Shown piece by piece: positions 1-11,617 of a stretch of DNA of 28,177 nucleotides; position 1 is the stretch's first letter; each line of letters begins with the position of its first letter. Source of the stretch: Cudoniella acicularis (lineage: Eukaryota > Ascomycota > Leotiomycetes > Helotiales > Helotiaceae); NCBI GenBank assembly GCA_013054445.1, contig JAAMPI010000684.1, positions 1 to 28,177 of the forward strand, given 5' to 3'. Under the pieces are notes generated by a model, which saw nothing but the letters and a program-made list of their open reading frames with translations, was not told the origin of the DNA and searched no databases. The position numbers and the translations under genes were made by a program.

Positions 1-1893
1 AAAAGAAGAGGCGCCCTTCTTTGGAGGAGTGGGTTAGAGCAGAGAGGAGTGAAGTGAGGTGGTGGAGGACGGGTGTTGTTGATATCTCTGGCTTTGCTTG
101 TGATGCCTGCTTCGAATTTTTGTCTTCTGGGGTAGATGTTGCGTATACTGCGTAGCCTTCAACTTTGCGGGCGAGTTTACTTTCTCGCAGGTAGCGAATT
201 AGTTTGAAGAGATTGATTTGGTCGACTCCTTTGCCGGACAAGAGATCTTTATCTGACACAACGCCATCGGATTGCTACTTGAAGTTAGCTCCGGAACTCT
301 CAACACTTGAGACAAGAAAACGTACTGGAATTGAAAGTCTGCCCTCTAAGTAGCCGATCAACGAGTCAACCACTCTGACAACCTGCGCGATGTAAACCCT
401 ATTCTTTCCCTTCAACCTATTTCGAAACTTCTGGAAGTAGCCTCCAAGTTGTGCTCTAGCCATTTGCAATTGCTTCAAGCTAATTTCAATGCCGTGAATC
501 CCAGCTATTGCATCCATCAAATTGTGAGCTTCATCAATAATCACCACATGACCTTTCAAACTGATACCCAAAGCTTCTCTCGCACTTTTCTGAAGCAGCA
601 GAGGATATGGAAGCGTCACAATCTCTGCTGGTTTGATTGCAGACCTAGAAGCGTAGTAAGGGCAGATACCAATTTCCTTACCAAGAGCTCCCATGTCCTC
701 GATGTCGCGAAGTGTTGCAAGAGCATGATCTCGAAAATCATTGACCAAGGGTTGATTTTCTTTATTAGGTAGAAAGGTACACTTGTGTTCTTGCGCAGTT
801 CCTGACTTCTGAAGCTCGGCGCAGCGCTCATTGATTGCTGTTACAGAACTGAGCTTGTTGACTTGAGGATTGATGCAGAGATTCTTTCTCGAACCAAGAG
901 TCAAATGTTTGAGATTCTCAATTTCTGGCTCTTTCTTGGGTTCTTCGTCAGGTATCGCTGACGGGAAATTCACACGCCGAAGCTCGTTGATGAATTGTGT
1001 GAGCTGGGAATGTGTCCGAGAGCAGTAAAATATCTAGATTGTCAGCAGAATTGGAGATACCAGGAGTTTCACATACCTTCATCTCTTCCTCAATTTCCTC
1101 CTCGTCGTCTTTCAATGCTGTGGGTCCCATTCCAAGCTTTGCCATCAATTCCAGGGTCTCTGCCGAATACTGGATATCTCCAGGGGCGCTTTTGTGCTCC
1201 CCATCGCTGTCATAATCTTCCAGAACAAATTGCTCTTCATCATCATAACCGTCGGTAGCTTTTGCCTCCTTCTTTCTCTTCTTGAACCTATTCTCTCCTT
1301 TGAGGTATCTTTCTCGCTGTGCCTTCTCTTTTGCTCGTATTTTGGCTAGTCTATTTTCCAAATCCTCCCGCATTCGGAGCATCTCGCGCCGCTTTCTTGC
1401 CTTGGTCTGCTCGATAATCCATTCCGGCTCATCCGAGTCTGACAACGTCAATATTTGCTAAATCAAGCCTGAATTCCAGTAGTGCTTACCATCTTGACCC
1501 CAGTTCAGTCCCTCCTCGAAAGTTTTCCGCTTGTGGCCTCTCAACCAAGTCAAAGACCCGCAGATCAAACTTAACGATTTGCCCTGTAGGGAAAGAATTA
1601 GTATGGTTTTCCTCGAAGAGTGAAAAGCTATAGAAGCAAAGTGATAGACGTATCCTTTTGTCAGAACTCCTTCAACCCCTTTTCTTAATTTAGAAATCAC
1701 GTGATATAAAATAGGTAACACTTACCGTTCCAGTCGGGCTTTCCAGAATGCCGACTTTGCCTTCTTCAAGCACTTCGTAGACGGTGCTCATAAATGTCTC
1801 TTGAATGTCGTAGGGCGTGTAGGGGTGGTGAAAGTCGCGATGTACCGGTGCCTGGCTCTCGTGAGCATCATCAGTTTCGAGTGTGGATGTCAT
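1..1893 (-). CDS. CHL1: ATP-dependent DNA helicase CHL1 (DDX11/XPD family), 3' end off the window
   Basis: Iron-sulphur superfamily 2 helicase of the XPD/FANCJ/DDX11 group; the family unwinds DNA 5'-3' in the nucleus and supports sister-chromatid cohesion at replication forks. My model has five exons: 1893-1726, 1583-1490, 1438-1077, 1033-326 and 274-1 (open at the window edge), with phases that join cleanly. It gives about 535 residues, roughly the N-terminal 60 percent of the protein. Visible motifs are the Q-motif-like HPYTPYDIQ, Walker A SPTGTGKS (split by intron 1, about residues 52-59), four candidate Fe-S cysteines near residues 261, 279 (or 293), 293 and 332, and the DEAH box near 375-378. 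The stop seen in frame at 277-275 lies in a 51-nt intron (275-325) with donor GTACGT and a GCTAAC branch point, so it is not a nonsense mutation. The start at 1893 is the first ATG before the conserved N-terminus. Identification is firm; the exon borders are inferred. Confidence 0.93.
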
Positions 1894-3417
1894 CGCAGTC
1901 TAAAATTAGATCAAGAATACTGAGTGCTCATAAAAAGTATGTGATATTGCTGAGACGTAGTCCTCAAAATTGACACGCTTTGGATAAACCGAATGCGAAG
2001 CTGCAGATGTCGCTGGTCAAAATCGGAGCTGTACTTCGTAGTGTCGCGTGGCCGTTAGACGCGGAGGTGTGTAGAGAGTAAATACGTGGCATTAAGCGAG
2101 AGTTGCCCCGCGATTTAGGCTTTTTGTGGCCTAATTTCATATAACACCACCTGAAATTCTCTATTAAGCTGGAAATTGGAGGCGATGGAGGCTGAGTCTG
2201 CTTGGCATCAAAGCACTGCTATTGATTTCACCACCGGCTGAGGAACCTGACGAAGAATCCGCCTTGCCGCACACATTCACCCTTCCAGGTTCCTCTCGCA
2301 TCTATTTCCCTCTCTCTTCTTCGCTATTCCGATGTGTTACGAGTACATGAATAATTACTTCTCAACTCTAATCGGATTGTGTCCTGATCCCTACGGCAGG
2401 GGCCGACCAAATCTCCGTGGTCCTTTATAGCAACCCCCTATTACGGAGCAGGGCAGGCTTGCTGATCAAAAGCTTGGTATTCGCTTATGGGGGTTGACCT
2501 CGTCCCGAAGGTGTGGAGCGAGGTGACATCCCGCTCCCTTTCCCAAGCCGAGAGTCTATGATTTGGTTTTGCTTTTGGCTGGTGTGACTGTCGCATGCTG
2601 ATTCCGGCAGTCTGATCGTGGCTATGTCTCGAAGTTGGGACGAGTCACAGGGAGACAGATGGGCTGGGCATCAACACATCATCACCAGATTAGTGGGAGA
2701 CAACTTCAGCAGTTGAAGCAGTGCAGTTCCTCGAAGCCTGGAGACTTTGAACCTTCCACGGCTTGTAGAGTTGTGAGCTTCTAAGGTGTCATGGGCGTAA
2801 TGCGGCCCGTTCGTTACGAAGTACGAGACTCACGCAATGCGAGACATCAACATCCACTTGTTGCAGCTGTCCGAGTCCAGGAATGGAAAAGAAGCTGCTC
2901 TCAAAACGAACAAAACTAAAAGAATCCACAGTTCCCCTCCATCAGGGTCCTGTGTGACCTCACTGTGCTGCTGGGCCGGAATTGCAGCGGGAACGGACAA
3001 TACTGCAATCCATTTCAGCCTTCCAGCTTCCAGGCCCGCCAACCATGACGCGTATAACCTTGGCTGCTTCATTTCGGTTCTTCAAAGTTATTATTGATTC
3101 CACAGAAGTAATGCGACTCTGTGAGGCTGGGAGCTGGGAGCTTGTGAGCAGGAGCCTGGCTGAGCACCAATGCTGCTAACTACCTAGGTAACCTTAGTTG
3201 CTAGCATGTCTCACTAGGAGAGACATTTGCACAAAGACTCAAAGAAACATCGCATTTGCACTCTTTTTGCATAGGCATCGCGACCTTATAACCATTCCAC
3301 CGTCGCCACGCCTGCAGTCGCTTGTTTTTATTTTTTGAAACCCTTGCTGACATACTGCACATCATCCTTCTCTGACCCCCCTTTTCCTACGCGTTTCTGT
3401 AACGCACGGCGATAAGG
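1894..3417. other. Divergent intergenic region between CHL1 and the SKT5-family gene
   Basis: About 1.5 kb between two divergently transcribed genes, so it should hold both promoters and 5' leaders. Only short overlapping frames occur here, with no recognisable protein. I see ACGCGT at 3048-3053 and a palindromic TACCTAGGTA near 3181-3190, a motif that recurs near 25502. I recognise no RNA gene or repeat in it. Confidence 0.5.
3389..3394 (+). promoter_or_regulatory. ACGCGT (MCB-like) site just upstream of the SKT5-family start codon
   Basis: Perfect six-base ACGCGT about 24 nt before the chosen ATG, probably inside the 5' leader. In yeasts this box binds the MBF G1/S factor. Its position in transcribed leader makes a functional role uncertain, and a six-base match can occur by chance. 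Confidence 0.25.
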
Positions 3418-6400
3418 ATGTCGTATCACGGATATTCACAGGCGCCGATTCAATGTAGGTTCTTCAACCTCCCGTTGGCTCACATACGGAGCTTTTAATA
3501 GCCCGTCCCTTGCCTCTCCTAAAGGCTCAAGTCCCAAGATTCCGGAGGTCTACTTCGTACGTCAAAATCTGTAACAGGGACCAACAAACAGAGGCCACAG
3601 CGGTCGGGTCAAACTGCAAGTGCCTTGCGATCCTTCCTTCAGCAACAAGCCTGCCAAAATTCACGACTAGTGTTTCCTCAAAGATCACCACATCTCCACC
3701 CCCAAATTCCGCCTCCTCGCGCCTACAACCAACAACCTCTCGCTCACCCTTAGCACCCTGGCTAACTGCATTAATCTCACCTACGGTAGATCATCAGCCA
3801 ATATACACGCACCCCCAGGCACAGAGTGCCCATATCGAAGGAAGCGACATGGCTGACAACCGCCCGCCACGTTTGAGTGCGACCTTCTACCCAGGCCACG
3901 ATGATGACTTTTTTTGTTCCAGAGATTATCTCTCCTTCTCCCCAAAGGTACAGCGCAAGACCTTGGCACGTTAACGCGAAACTCCGACTGATATTATATG
4001 CGTAGGATAATGCCCGAAGTGCCATCGAATATGCAACAAGAACTCGCCCACCTTGAACTCGAAGCTCGCGGTCCTCTAGTTCATAGAATGAGCGTGGCCT
4101 CTACTTCTTCCGCTTATGGCGAAACCCCAATAACACCTCTACAACCACACCAGATGAATGCTCGGGGGCAACAGGGGCCTGGCTTTACTGCCAGCTACCA
4201 GCACACGAATGCATCTGCCTATCAAAATATAGACCGGGGAAATTTGCAGTCTGGGGGAATGCGCCCCGAACCAGATTCTCCCAAATTCTCGCCCTTTCCA
4301 AAACCCCGAGATGCAGGTCCAAATGTGCCGCTTTCAGATGAGGATAAGGAGGAGGTTTTAGAAAGAGCGAGAGCGTTGGTGTTGAAATCTTCAGACCCAG
4401 AGATGCAGTTGGCATGGGCACAAGATGCGCTCTCCTGGGTTGAAACAGCGAGCCAATACGCCGCGAGGATACAACCCGAAGGAGCACCTCCTAGATCTAT
4501 TACTCCCAAAGTTGAACACGCCCTGAGAGTAGATGCTCTCAATATCGTGAGCTTTCTAGCGGAGCAACACCATCCAAAGGCAGAATTTATGAAGAGCATG
4601 TGGCTAGAATTTGGAAAATTTGGATACCGAGTAGACAAGAAAGAATCGTTCCTTGGGTACAAAAGGGCTGCAGAAAAGGGTTACGCACGAGCTGAATACC
4701 GAATGGGAATGCAATTTGAGAACTCAAACAACTACGCTAAAGCCATCGAACACTACGATAAAGGAGTAGAAATGGGCGATTCTGCAGCGCATTATAGAAT
4801 GGGAATGATGACATTACTCGGACAATGTGGAATTCAACAAGATTACCAACACGGGGTTGATCTTATTCGATACTCCGCAGACACAGCAGATGAAAATGCC
4901 CCTCAGGGAGCCTACGTTTATGGAATGCTTCTTGCCAGAGAATTGCCAAATGTCAACGTTCCTGACCACTGCCTCTCATACGATTTAAACGACGCCAAAT
5001 TATTCATCGAAAAAGCCGCCTACCTCGGATTTGCTAAAGCACAGCTGAAAATGGCGCAGGCATATGAATTATGTCAATTAGGCTGCGAATTCGAACCGGC
5101 TCTTTCCCTCCATTACAACGCTCTTGCTTCTCGTCAAGGAGAACCCGAGGCTGATATGGCTATAAGTAAATGGTTTTTGTGCGGATTTGAAGGTGTTTTT
5201 GAAAAGGATGAGGAATTGGCTTTCGTTTTTGCCAAACGAGCTGCTCAAGCAAACATGCCAACCGCGGAATTTGCTCTGGGCTATTTCTATGAAATCGGGA
5301 TGTATGTGCCAGTGGACCTACACGAGTCGGCAGCGTGGTACCAAAAGGCAGCAGATCACGGTAACAAAGACGCTCTTGGAAGAATCGATAGTATCAAGAA
5401 AAACAATACCTTGTCAAAATCCGACCATGAACAAGTCGCATTATCGAGAATCAAGTCGCAATACGGCTCTCAGCGTGGAAATAGGCCTGACAGATTTAAA
5501 CAACGAGCGAATCCTATGCCTGCAATCACGGACGATGTTGTGGACATGCCGGATCCAAGAATCTCATACACTGGACCTGGTAAACCTCAGGGCATTCCTC
5601 CCCAAAGGCCAGTATCTGTGGCACCTTATCCCGAAGATGACGTTGCTCGACCTGGATATCCACCAGGACCCCCAGGACCTTTCAACGGCCAAGGCTTAAG
5701 GCCTCGTTCTCAAATTGCACCTGCAGCAGACAGACCTGGGTCCGCTTTTGGCGTGAGGCCACCCGTTCATTCAAATACATTGAATAACGCCTTCAATCAA
5801 AACCAGGGAAGGCCCAGTGAACAATTGCGACCATCAACAAGCATGGGAAATATGCATGTACCAGAAGGAAGGGGAAGTAACCCAGCAGGAAGAGACCGTG
5901 TTGTATCAAGTGGCTGGGAACCGCAGCTGCCTCCCAAGCAACCTCTCTCTCAAAGTAATCAAGGATTCCTTCCTCCAGTGGACATGGGTAGACCCTTAAA
6001 TTTTGAGCAAGCCACGAATAGACTCCAAAAGCCTCCTCCATTGAACATGAACAAACCACAACCTCCGCCATCTCAGCCACCTCAAAACTATGCACCTGAT
6101 CCTAGGCAAAGAATGTCACCAGGCCATGGTGGGCGACCAGATCCTGCTGCCCAGAGAAGAGATCAAGCACCGAATAGTGCTCAACGACCTCCGCGGGCAA
6201 GCTCCATGGCAATGAGCCCGCCGCCTATAACTAGTCCTCAAAACTCGCAGCATAGACACAGCCAGCCTATGCAAAACCCAGCGCAAGGCCAGAGCCGCGC
6301 ATCACAGCGTCCTCCAGCGCATACCATGTCTTCACAGGGGCCACATTCCAGACCTCCATCGGCAGCACCATCGGCGGCACCTTCAACAGCTCCTTCGACG

Positions 6401-6546
6401 ACTTCTTCAGGCCCACCAAAGAAACAGGGCCCGGCTACGTTTGAGGAAATGGGTATCCCTACTGTGAAGAATGACAATGATTGTGTAAGTTATACCGCTG
6501 TTCTCTCTTCAATCCCAACTAACTTATTGTACAGGTTGTAATGTGA
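3418..6546 (+). CDS. Chitin synthase regulator, SKT5/CHS4 family, Sel1 repeats and CAAX end
   Basis: Sel1-repeat protein of the family that activates and positions chitin synthase III at the plasma membrane in yeast. The phase-consistent model has exons 3418-3454, 3790-3870, 3923-3947, 4006-6484 and 6535-6546, giving about 877 residues. The N-terminus begins MSYHGYSQAPIQY. Intron 1 is long (335 nt) but has donor GTAGGT and a CTAAC branch point 14-18 nt before its AG. Residues about 215-510 form the Sel1 array: repeated A-x-Y/F-x-L/M-G with KAA-GY/GF turns, for example YKRAAEKGYARAEYRMG and YQKAADHGNKDAL. The long tail is rich in P, Q and S and disordered. The last 12-nt exon turns the end into DNDCVVM, a CAAX prenylation signal as in family members; without that splice the tail reads VSYTAVLSS and lacks the box. 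The N-terminal exons are the least certain part. Fungi have several paralogues, so I give no symbol. Confidence 0.88.
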
Positions 6547-7234
6547 GCGATGTGAGAGGCATAAGGAAATACTGCATGTAAGCAGCCGTGCTTTTAGGTT
6601 GATGGAAGCATTTAAAATAGAGCGAGCATCGTAATGGCGTTGGGTTTGCACTTAGAGCAATCGATTTACCCGTATTTTGGGTGGAGATCTGAAGGATAAA
6701 AGCATGTATCAAACCGCACGTAACGTATTTCTTCCGAGTAGAAATGATACCCTTTTAATCCGTCTTTCCCATGTTATTCTTATGGTAGAGGAGGACGAGG
6801 CGAATCTCGGCTATTTTTAGATTTCTCGTTTAGTCCTCCTTCCCTTCTCAATACCAAAGCAGTGTTTTTTCACCCCGTGTCTCCGATGGCGGCTTGCGGA
6901 TGATCTCTTTAACTTCATTTATGTTCTTCATCTGTCCTAAACGTCCCATTCATTCTTCCAGCAACAAGATATTACGCGGTCTTGTGAATATCCCTCCCGC
7001 GCTGCTGCTGAAGACGTAACATAGACGCATTACGAGTTGCGCCATCAACCCAGGCGTCTCTAGCCAGAGCGTCACGCGTCACCATCGACATCTCCTCCAG
7101 CATCTCCAGCATCTCCACCAAGCCAGTTATCTCCTCCATCGCCAAACCACATCTCCTCACTAAGGAGTACCTTCGTACACAACCTCCACCCACCTTCCCC
7201 TTCCGCCAACAACTCTTCTCCCCCACCAGACAAA
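6547..7234. other. Intergenic: SKT5-family 3' region and HOP2 promoter
   Basis: Tandem-gene spacer of 688 nt. The left part is presumably 3' UTR and terminator of the chitin synthase regulator. The right part is the HOP2 promoter/leader, with pyrimidine-rich stretches and short CTCCAGCATCTCCAGCAT repeats near 7092-7109. No coding potential is recognised. Confidence 0.45.
7074..7079 (+). promoter_or_regulatory. ACGCGT (MCB-like) box upstream of HOP2
   Basis: Perfect ACGCGT in the context GTCACGCGTCACC, 155 nt before the HOP2 start codon. It matches the MBF cell-cycle box of yeasts. Regulation of this meiotic gene through it is inference only. Confidence 0.3.
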
Positions 7235-8491
7235 ATGGCACCGCGCGCCGCAAAACCCAAAGCTAGCACTCCCGCCACCACCTCCGACACCGCCAGCACC
7301 GCCTCTCTCTCGCCCCTAAAACCCAAAACAGAGAAAGTCAAAGTCGAGAAAAGCAGCACTGCCAAAGCGAAGACCAGCAAGGCGGAGAAAGCGGCGAGAG
7401 TTGAGAAGGCTATTAAAGATGGGAACGCGAATGTGGTGAAGGCCGTGAAGAAGGAAGCTGCTGCTGGATGTAGTGGAAGTGGAGGGAAGAGTGCGAAGGG
7501 GAAGGATGAGGGGAAGGGGAAGAGTGGGGAGGGGAAGGACGCGAAGGTTACGGGTGAGGAGGCGGAGGCTCTTATTAGGGAGTATTTGAAGGAGCAGAAT
7601 CGGCCGTATAGTGCTACGGAGGTGGTTGCGAATTTGAGGGGGAGGGTGCGTGTTCTCTCCCTTTCTTCCTTCCCTTTTATTGTCTAGCTTTTTGGATGGC
7701 AAGAGGAAAGGGGGGAGTTGTGGGGAGACGAGCGGTGTATAATGTGCAATGTGCTAACGGGCAAACCGCGCAGGTCACGAAAACCATTGCGGACAAACTG
7801 CTCAAGGAGATGGAGCAAGCGGGACAAATCATGGGCAAAGCGACGAATGGCGATAAGAAAGGTAGTCAATGGGTATTCTGGTGTTTGCAGGTTCGTCTTC
7901 CCCATTCCCTTCCACCTTCCCTCCCTATCACCCTCTCAAAACTAACTACCCGAAACCCACACACAGGATCCAGCCGACACTGCAACGCCCGAAGAGCTAG
8001 CCACCATGGACGCAACCATAACCACCCTCCGCGAAACCACCCTCCCACCACTGAAAGCTCATCTCAAAGCCCTCACCACAAAACTCACCACCATCCTCTC
8101 CGCACCCACGACTTCCGATCTCGCGGTTCTAGTCAACAACCTACAAGCTTCGAATGCAGAGAAGCGAGAGAAACTACGTGTGTTTAAGGAAGGGGGTGTC
8201 AGGATGGTGAGCAAGGAGGAGAAGGAACGTGTGGAGAGGGAATGGAAGTTTTGGAGGAGGAAAAGGGAGGTTAGGCACGTTTCCCCCTTATTCTTTTCCT
8301 TCTGCTTGTTCCTCTTGTATTTTGGTTTTAAATTTGTGGAGAGGAAGATGGTTCAGTAAAGCTAACAAACTCCTCCCGTTTCTAGGAAGAAGTGCTTCAA
8401 GGAATTAGAAGGCATGTTAATGGAAGGAATGGGAAGCAGAGAGGACGTGTGGGAGAAAGTGGGCATCGAGGACGGGGATGCGGATCTATGA
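7235..8491 (+). CDS. HOP2: Homologous-pairing protein HOP2 (TBPIP/PSMC3IP family)
   Basis: Meiotic factor that, with MND1, helps the RAD51/DMC1 recombinases in strand invasion and homologous pairing in the nucleus. Exons are 7235-7645, 7774-7890, 7967-8274 and 8386-8491; the product is about 313 residues, longer than animal HOP2 (about 217) because of a low-complexity Lys/Ala/Ser-rich N-terminal tail of about 105 residues. The winged-helix DNA-binding domain follows (about 107-176: EALIREYLKEQNRPYSATEV, then the VTKTIADKLLKEMEQAG and GSQWVFWCLQ blocks), then a leucine-rich coiled coil and a basic W-x-x-RRKRE segment, ending near EKVGIEDGDADL. The start has a good context (caaaATGGCA). Intron 3 best fits a GC-AG intron (8275-8385, donor AG/GCACGT, branch GCTAAC). 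The alternative, GT at 8270 with AAG at 8389, also keeps frame and removes three residues. Confidence 0.9.
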
Positions 8492-9006
8492 TTTGCTTTC
8501 CCCCTTTTTCCATTTCGCGCCGCCACACCACCATATCATCTTCTGCGACTAGCTATATCTGTCGCATTTGTTTGCGATTTGTCAAGGAGCTCGGCGTTAA
8601 AAGGAAAATGGAAAAAGGGAGGATTTATACCCATTTGCTATTTGCCATTTGCGCTCATCTAAGAAATTGCATCTTCACCCTACTGTACCATATCATTGAG
8701 AATTGCTCATCTCTATCAGCTTAGCTACCCACCTACCTATCTATTAATCCACCTGCATCCTCGTAGTGACAATTTGACAAATAGAAAAAAGTTCACTCTG
8801 GCTCTTAGCTCTCTCTATAAGAAAACAATAGATCGTGGAGGTACTTGGCTGTGAACTTGTATAGAAAACAGTATATTTCATTACAAGTCTCCGAAATTCA
8901 AATTCACATTCTTAGCCAAGCAAGAATTCGAATCCAATCAACTAACCAACCAATTTTTGTGAAAAATCCACTCTATTCCATGCTAATGCCCGCTGTCTGC
9001 TACCAA

Positions 9007-9034
9007 CTACCAACCACAAACTACCAACCACAAA
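9007..9034. repeat. Short tandem repeat, 2 x 14 nt
   Basis: Two adjacent perfect copies of CTACCAACCACAAA, followed by a partial, diverged third copy (CTACCAGCTACC). It lies in the probable 3' UTR region between convergent genes. A local minisatellite; no function suggested. Confidence 0.75.
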
Positions 9035-9190
9035 CTACCAGCTACCAAATTACTATTCCCATCCCCCATTCACCTCAAAATAAAACCTCAATCCCAACCC
9101 AGCCAGCCAACGCTATGGAGAGATTAATTCGATTCAATTCAATCAATCTATGCAACATTCCCCTTTCCCCTTTCCCCATTCCATTCCATT

Positions 9191-9210
9191 CCAAACCAAA
9201 CCAAACCAAA
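9191..9210. repeat. Pentanucleotide microsatellite (CCAAA)4
   Basis: Four perfect CCAAA units, directly preceded by three CATTC-type units. Typical simple sequence in a fungal intergenic region. Confidence 0.75.
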
Positions 9211-9747
9211 GTGATAGATACGTACGCCCTTAACGCCAAAAATGAAGTTTGATTGGCTGGATGGATGATCCAGATCCAGATCCGTTGATTTCCTTTCCTG
9301 TTCTGTCTGCCGTATTGCGGTATTGCTTTCTTGCGCGCTTATGTTGCGTTTCTTTCGCTATGCTGTTGTAGATTTTATATCGTCGAGGTGCTGCTATTTT
9401 ACAAGAGGTGGTGTGGTGTGTAGCGGGAGGATGGGTTAGTAGCTGGTGAGAGGGAGGGTGAGAGTGGTAGTCGGAGGTATATGTAATGCGTGAGGGTGTA
9501 TGCGAGCGTACAATTGGTCGGTGAGGTGTTTGTATGTGCGTTGGAAAATGCCTGATTGCAGTCTAGGAAGACGCAAATCGAAGGAATAATTGCTGGGTAA
9601 TGTACTCGAACATATATGCGTCGTCTTTGGTGGCTGAAGATGCTGGTACGGTATAAAGGGAGGAACATCGATAGATTAAAGTAACCTTATCTCGATGTAC
9701 CTGGCGCTGGTAATTAAGAGAGTGTCGACAAAAGTGTCTCGACAGTC

Positions 9748-11617
9748 TCATCGCGTGCCAAACATTCCCTCCATGCCATTGCTTCCATTGGTCGCGGTAC
9801 CGTTCCGAGGTGTTCCACCAATAGCACCCAGATGCGGGCTTCGGGTGCTACCAGCATATGTCCAACCACCACTGTTTCGCTCCTCTCCTTTCTTCTCATC
9901 TACATCCTCCATGCCTTCCATGCTGAATACGAAATCACCTTGCTCCTCATCAATCGGAGTTGTAAATCGGCCACTGCCACCATTACCCATGCTACTTGAG
10001 CTGACCTGTCTCTCGCTAGACAAGCCGGCTCTTCCGACACCGATTGGATTGGTTGCACGTGCTGGATGAAGACCTGATTCGCTGCCACTTGACTCCGCCC
10101 GAGAAAGTCGTGTACGTTGGAGCTGTTGCGAGATAATTGACATAGAGCTTTGGCGAGGCGGTGAGGCTAAGTAGGGCGACGAGTCGCCGGAATTGTTTGG
10201 TCTCGCCCAAGCACTAGGGCTTGCGCCAGGATGGAGTGAAGAATTACGAAGTGGTGATCCAACATGGCCGAAAGCTGATGCGCGAGAGGCTGCTGCCCGT
10301 TCCTCTTCCTCTTTCTGCTGCCGTTGGAAAAGAGGGCCCCATCGTGAAGGACTGGCATTAGAAGGGGAGCCAAATTTTGTTGGAGTATCGTTGTTTGGAG
10401 TTCCTGTACCACTATGGATCATTCTTCCTTCCTCTTCGGCCGTGCGAGATCCTCGGCGAGCTTTCTCTTGTGGTGTCATTAGTTCTTTAAGAGTTTCTGG
10501 TAGATAGTCCTCCTCAAATGCAAATGAACCCTCCCAGTCCTGGTCCACAGCCTTAGGGAGACTCGCAGACATAACCTTCGATTTTGCGAATCGTTGCGAG
10601 TGCATTACCCGTTTTCCAAAGTACTCATCGGTAGCAGGTGCTGGTGGGGATGCCGCAATTCCCATAAATCGATCTCTTGTGTCATCTCCAAAGGCAGAGC
10701 TATGTAAATTTTTCAGCGCCTCAGACGTTCTTCCTTCCTTCGCAGCTCCGACAGATCCAGGTGGTGACTCGAGTCCAAATTTAGACGGAACGGAAGACGC
10801 GATTGGTCCGTGTCTGGCGATCCACGATACTCCATTGCTGTCAAATGAGGCTGGCAGCGGAGCATCTAAGACACTCAAACCTTTAGCCGCTACTGGAGAT
10901 AAGCCCAGGCCAAATCGGTTGGACTCATCATCTCTCGGAGATCCATGGTTAGAACCAGGATGGGAGGCAAAACTTGTATCAATCGTCGGGACTGTGATAT
11001 CGATACTCTGCTGACGTCCTGCGAGAGGAGGAAACGTATCGTCTTGGTTTGAGAAGGGCGAATATTGTTGGCTATAAGGTGAAGGAGGAACTGCATTGGC
11101 GCGGATGAAGGAGTTTGTCAAGGCAGAGCCTGAGGTCGGAGGATGGTAAAGATCTGTGTTTAATCGTCCTCCGATGTTTAAATGTCCTGCGCCCATCGGA
11201 CCACCTTGTTTGTAGTTTACTCTTCGTCCATCGGGAAGAACATGCACATTTGCACATTTAGGGCCGAATTTGCAGTTGCCCTGAAACATTAGCTGCGAAT
11301 CTATGGAGAAGACTCCTGGACTCACTTTTGCGAAGTATTTGCACACATTGTCTGTCGTGCTGGCGAGATCGTGACTGAAAGGGCACGCAGATCCAGCCTG
11401 ACAGGCGCCTTGCCGGAAGAATTTGCATGGAACATGCGAGGTATCTGCGATCAGTCAATATACCGCAGAGTACCACTCAAAGCTCTGAAGACTGACTTTG
11501 CCGTCCTGGAGGACTTCGTGGACCTTCAAATCTTCCCATTCCGCCTATTGGAGCTGGACCACCACCATTTCCGTTGAGCGCAGTTGGCGGAGGAATATTT
11601 AGAGATCCAGTACTCAT
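9748..11617 (-). CDS. Tandem CCCH zinc-finger protein, fungal, probable RNA-binding
   Basis: About 590 residues from exons 11617-11497, 11444-11326 and 11280-9748; introns of 52 and 45 nt with GTCAGT and GTGAGT donors. Two zinc fingers of form C-x7-C-x5-C-x3-H lie at the N-terminus: C47/C55/C61/H65 (CKFFRQGACQAGSACPFSH) and C75/C83/C89/H93 (CKYFAKGNCKFGPKCANVH). Both fingers are complete only after splicing; intron 2 splits the second. CCCH fingers of this spacing commonly bind RNA, so a role in mRNA control is likely but not shown. The rest is a long disordered Ser/Pro/Gly-rich tail with conserved-looking patches (LPETLKELMTPQEKARRG, FVFSMEGMEDVDEKKGEE). The start at 11617 is the first ATG in the exon carrying the glycine-rich N-terminus. 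The family is widespread in Pezizomycotina; I do not assign a symbol. Confidence 0.85.

Larger units (their letters stand above)
8492..9747. other. Convergent intergenic region with simple-sequence tracts
   Basis: Spacer between the ends of HOP2 (plus) and the CCCH gene (minus), so it contains two 3' UTRs and terminators. It is rich in simple sequence: two perfect copies of CTACCAACCACAAA at 9007-9034, a CATTC run near 9177-9192, four CCAAA units at 9191-9210 and an ATCCAG triplet series near 9269. The open frames crossing it are low complexity and match nothing I know. Confidence 0.5.

Noticed and set aside
275..277. In-frame TAG inside CHL1 that could be a nonsense mutation
   Set aside because: It lies at the acceptor of a 51-nt intron (275-325) with GTACGT donor and GCTAAC branch point; both neighbouring exons are in phase 0 and join well.
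3510..3974. 154-codon plus-strand frame at the start of the SKT5-family gene
   Set aside because: Most of it falls in intron 1 of a phase-consistent model; only 3790-3870 of this frame is used as exon. The rest does not look like the family.
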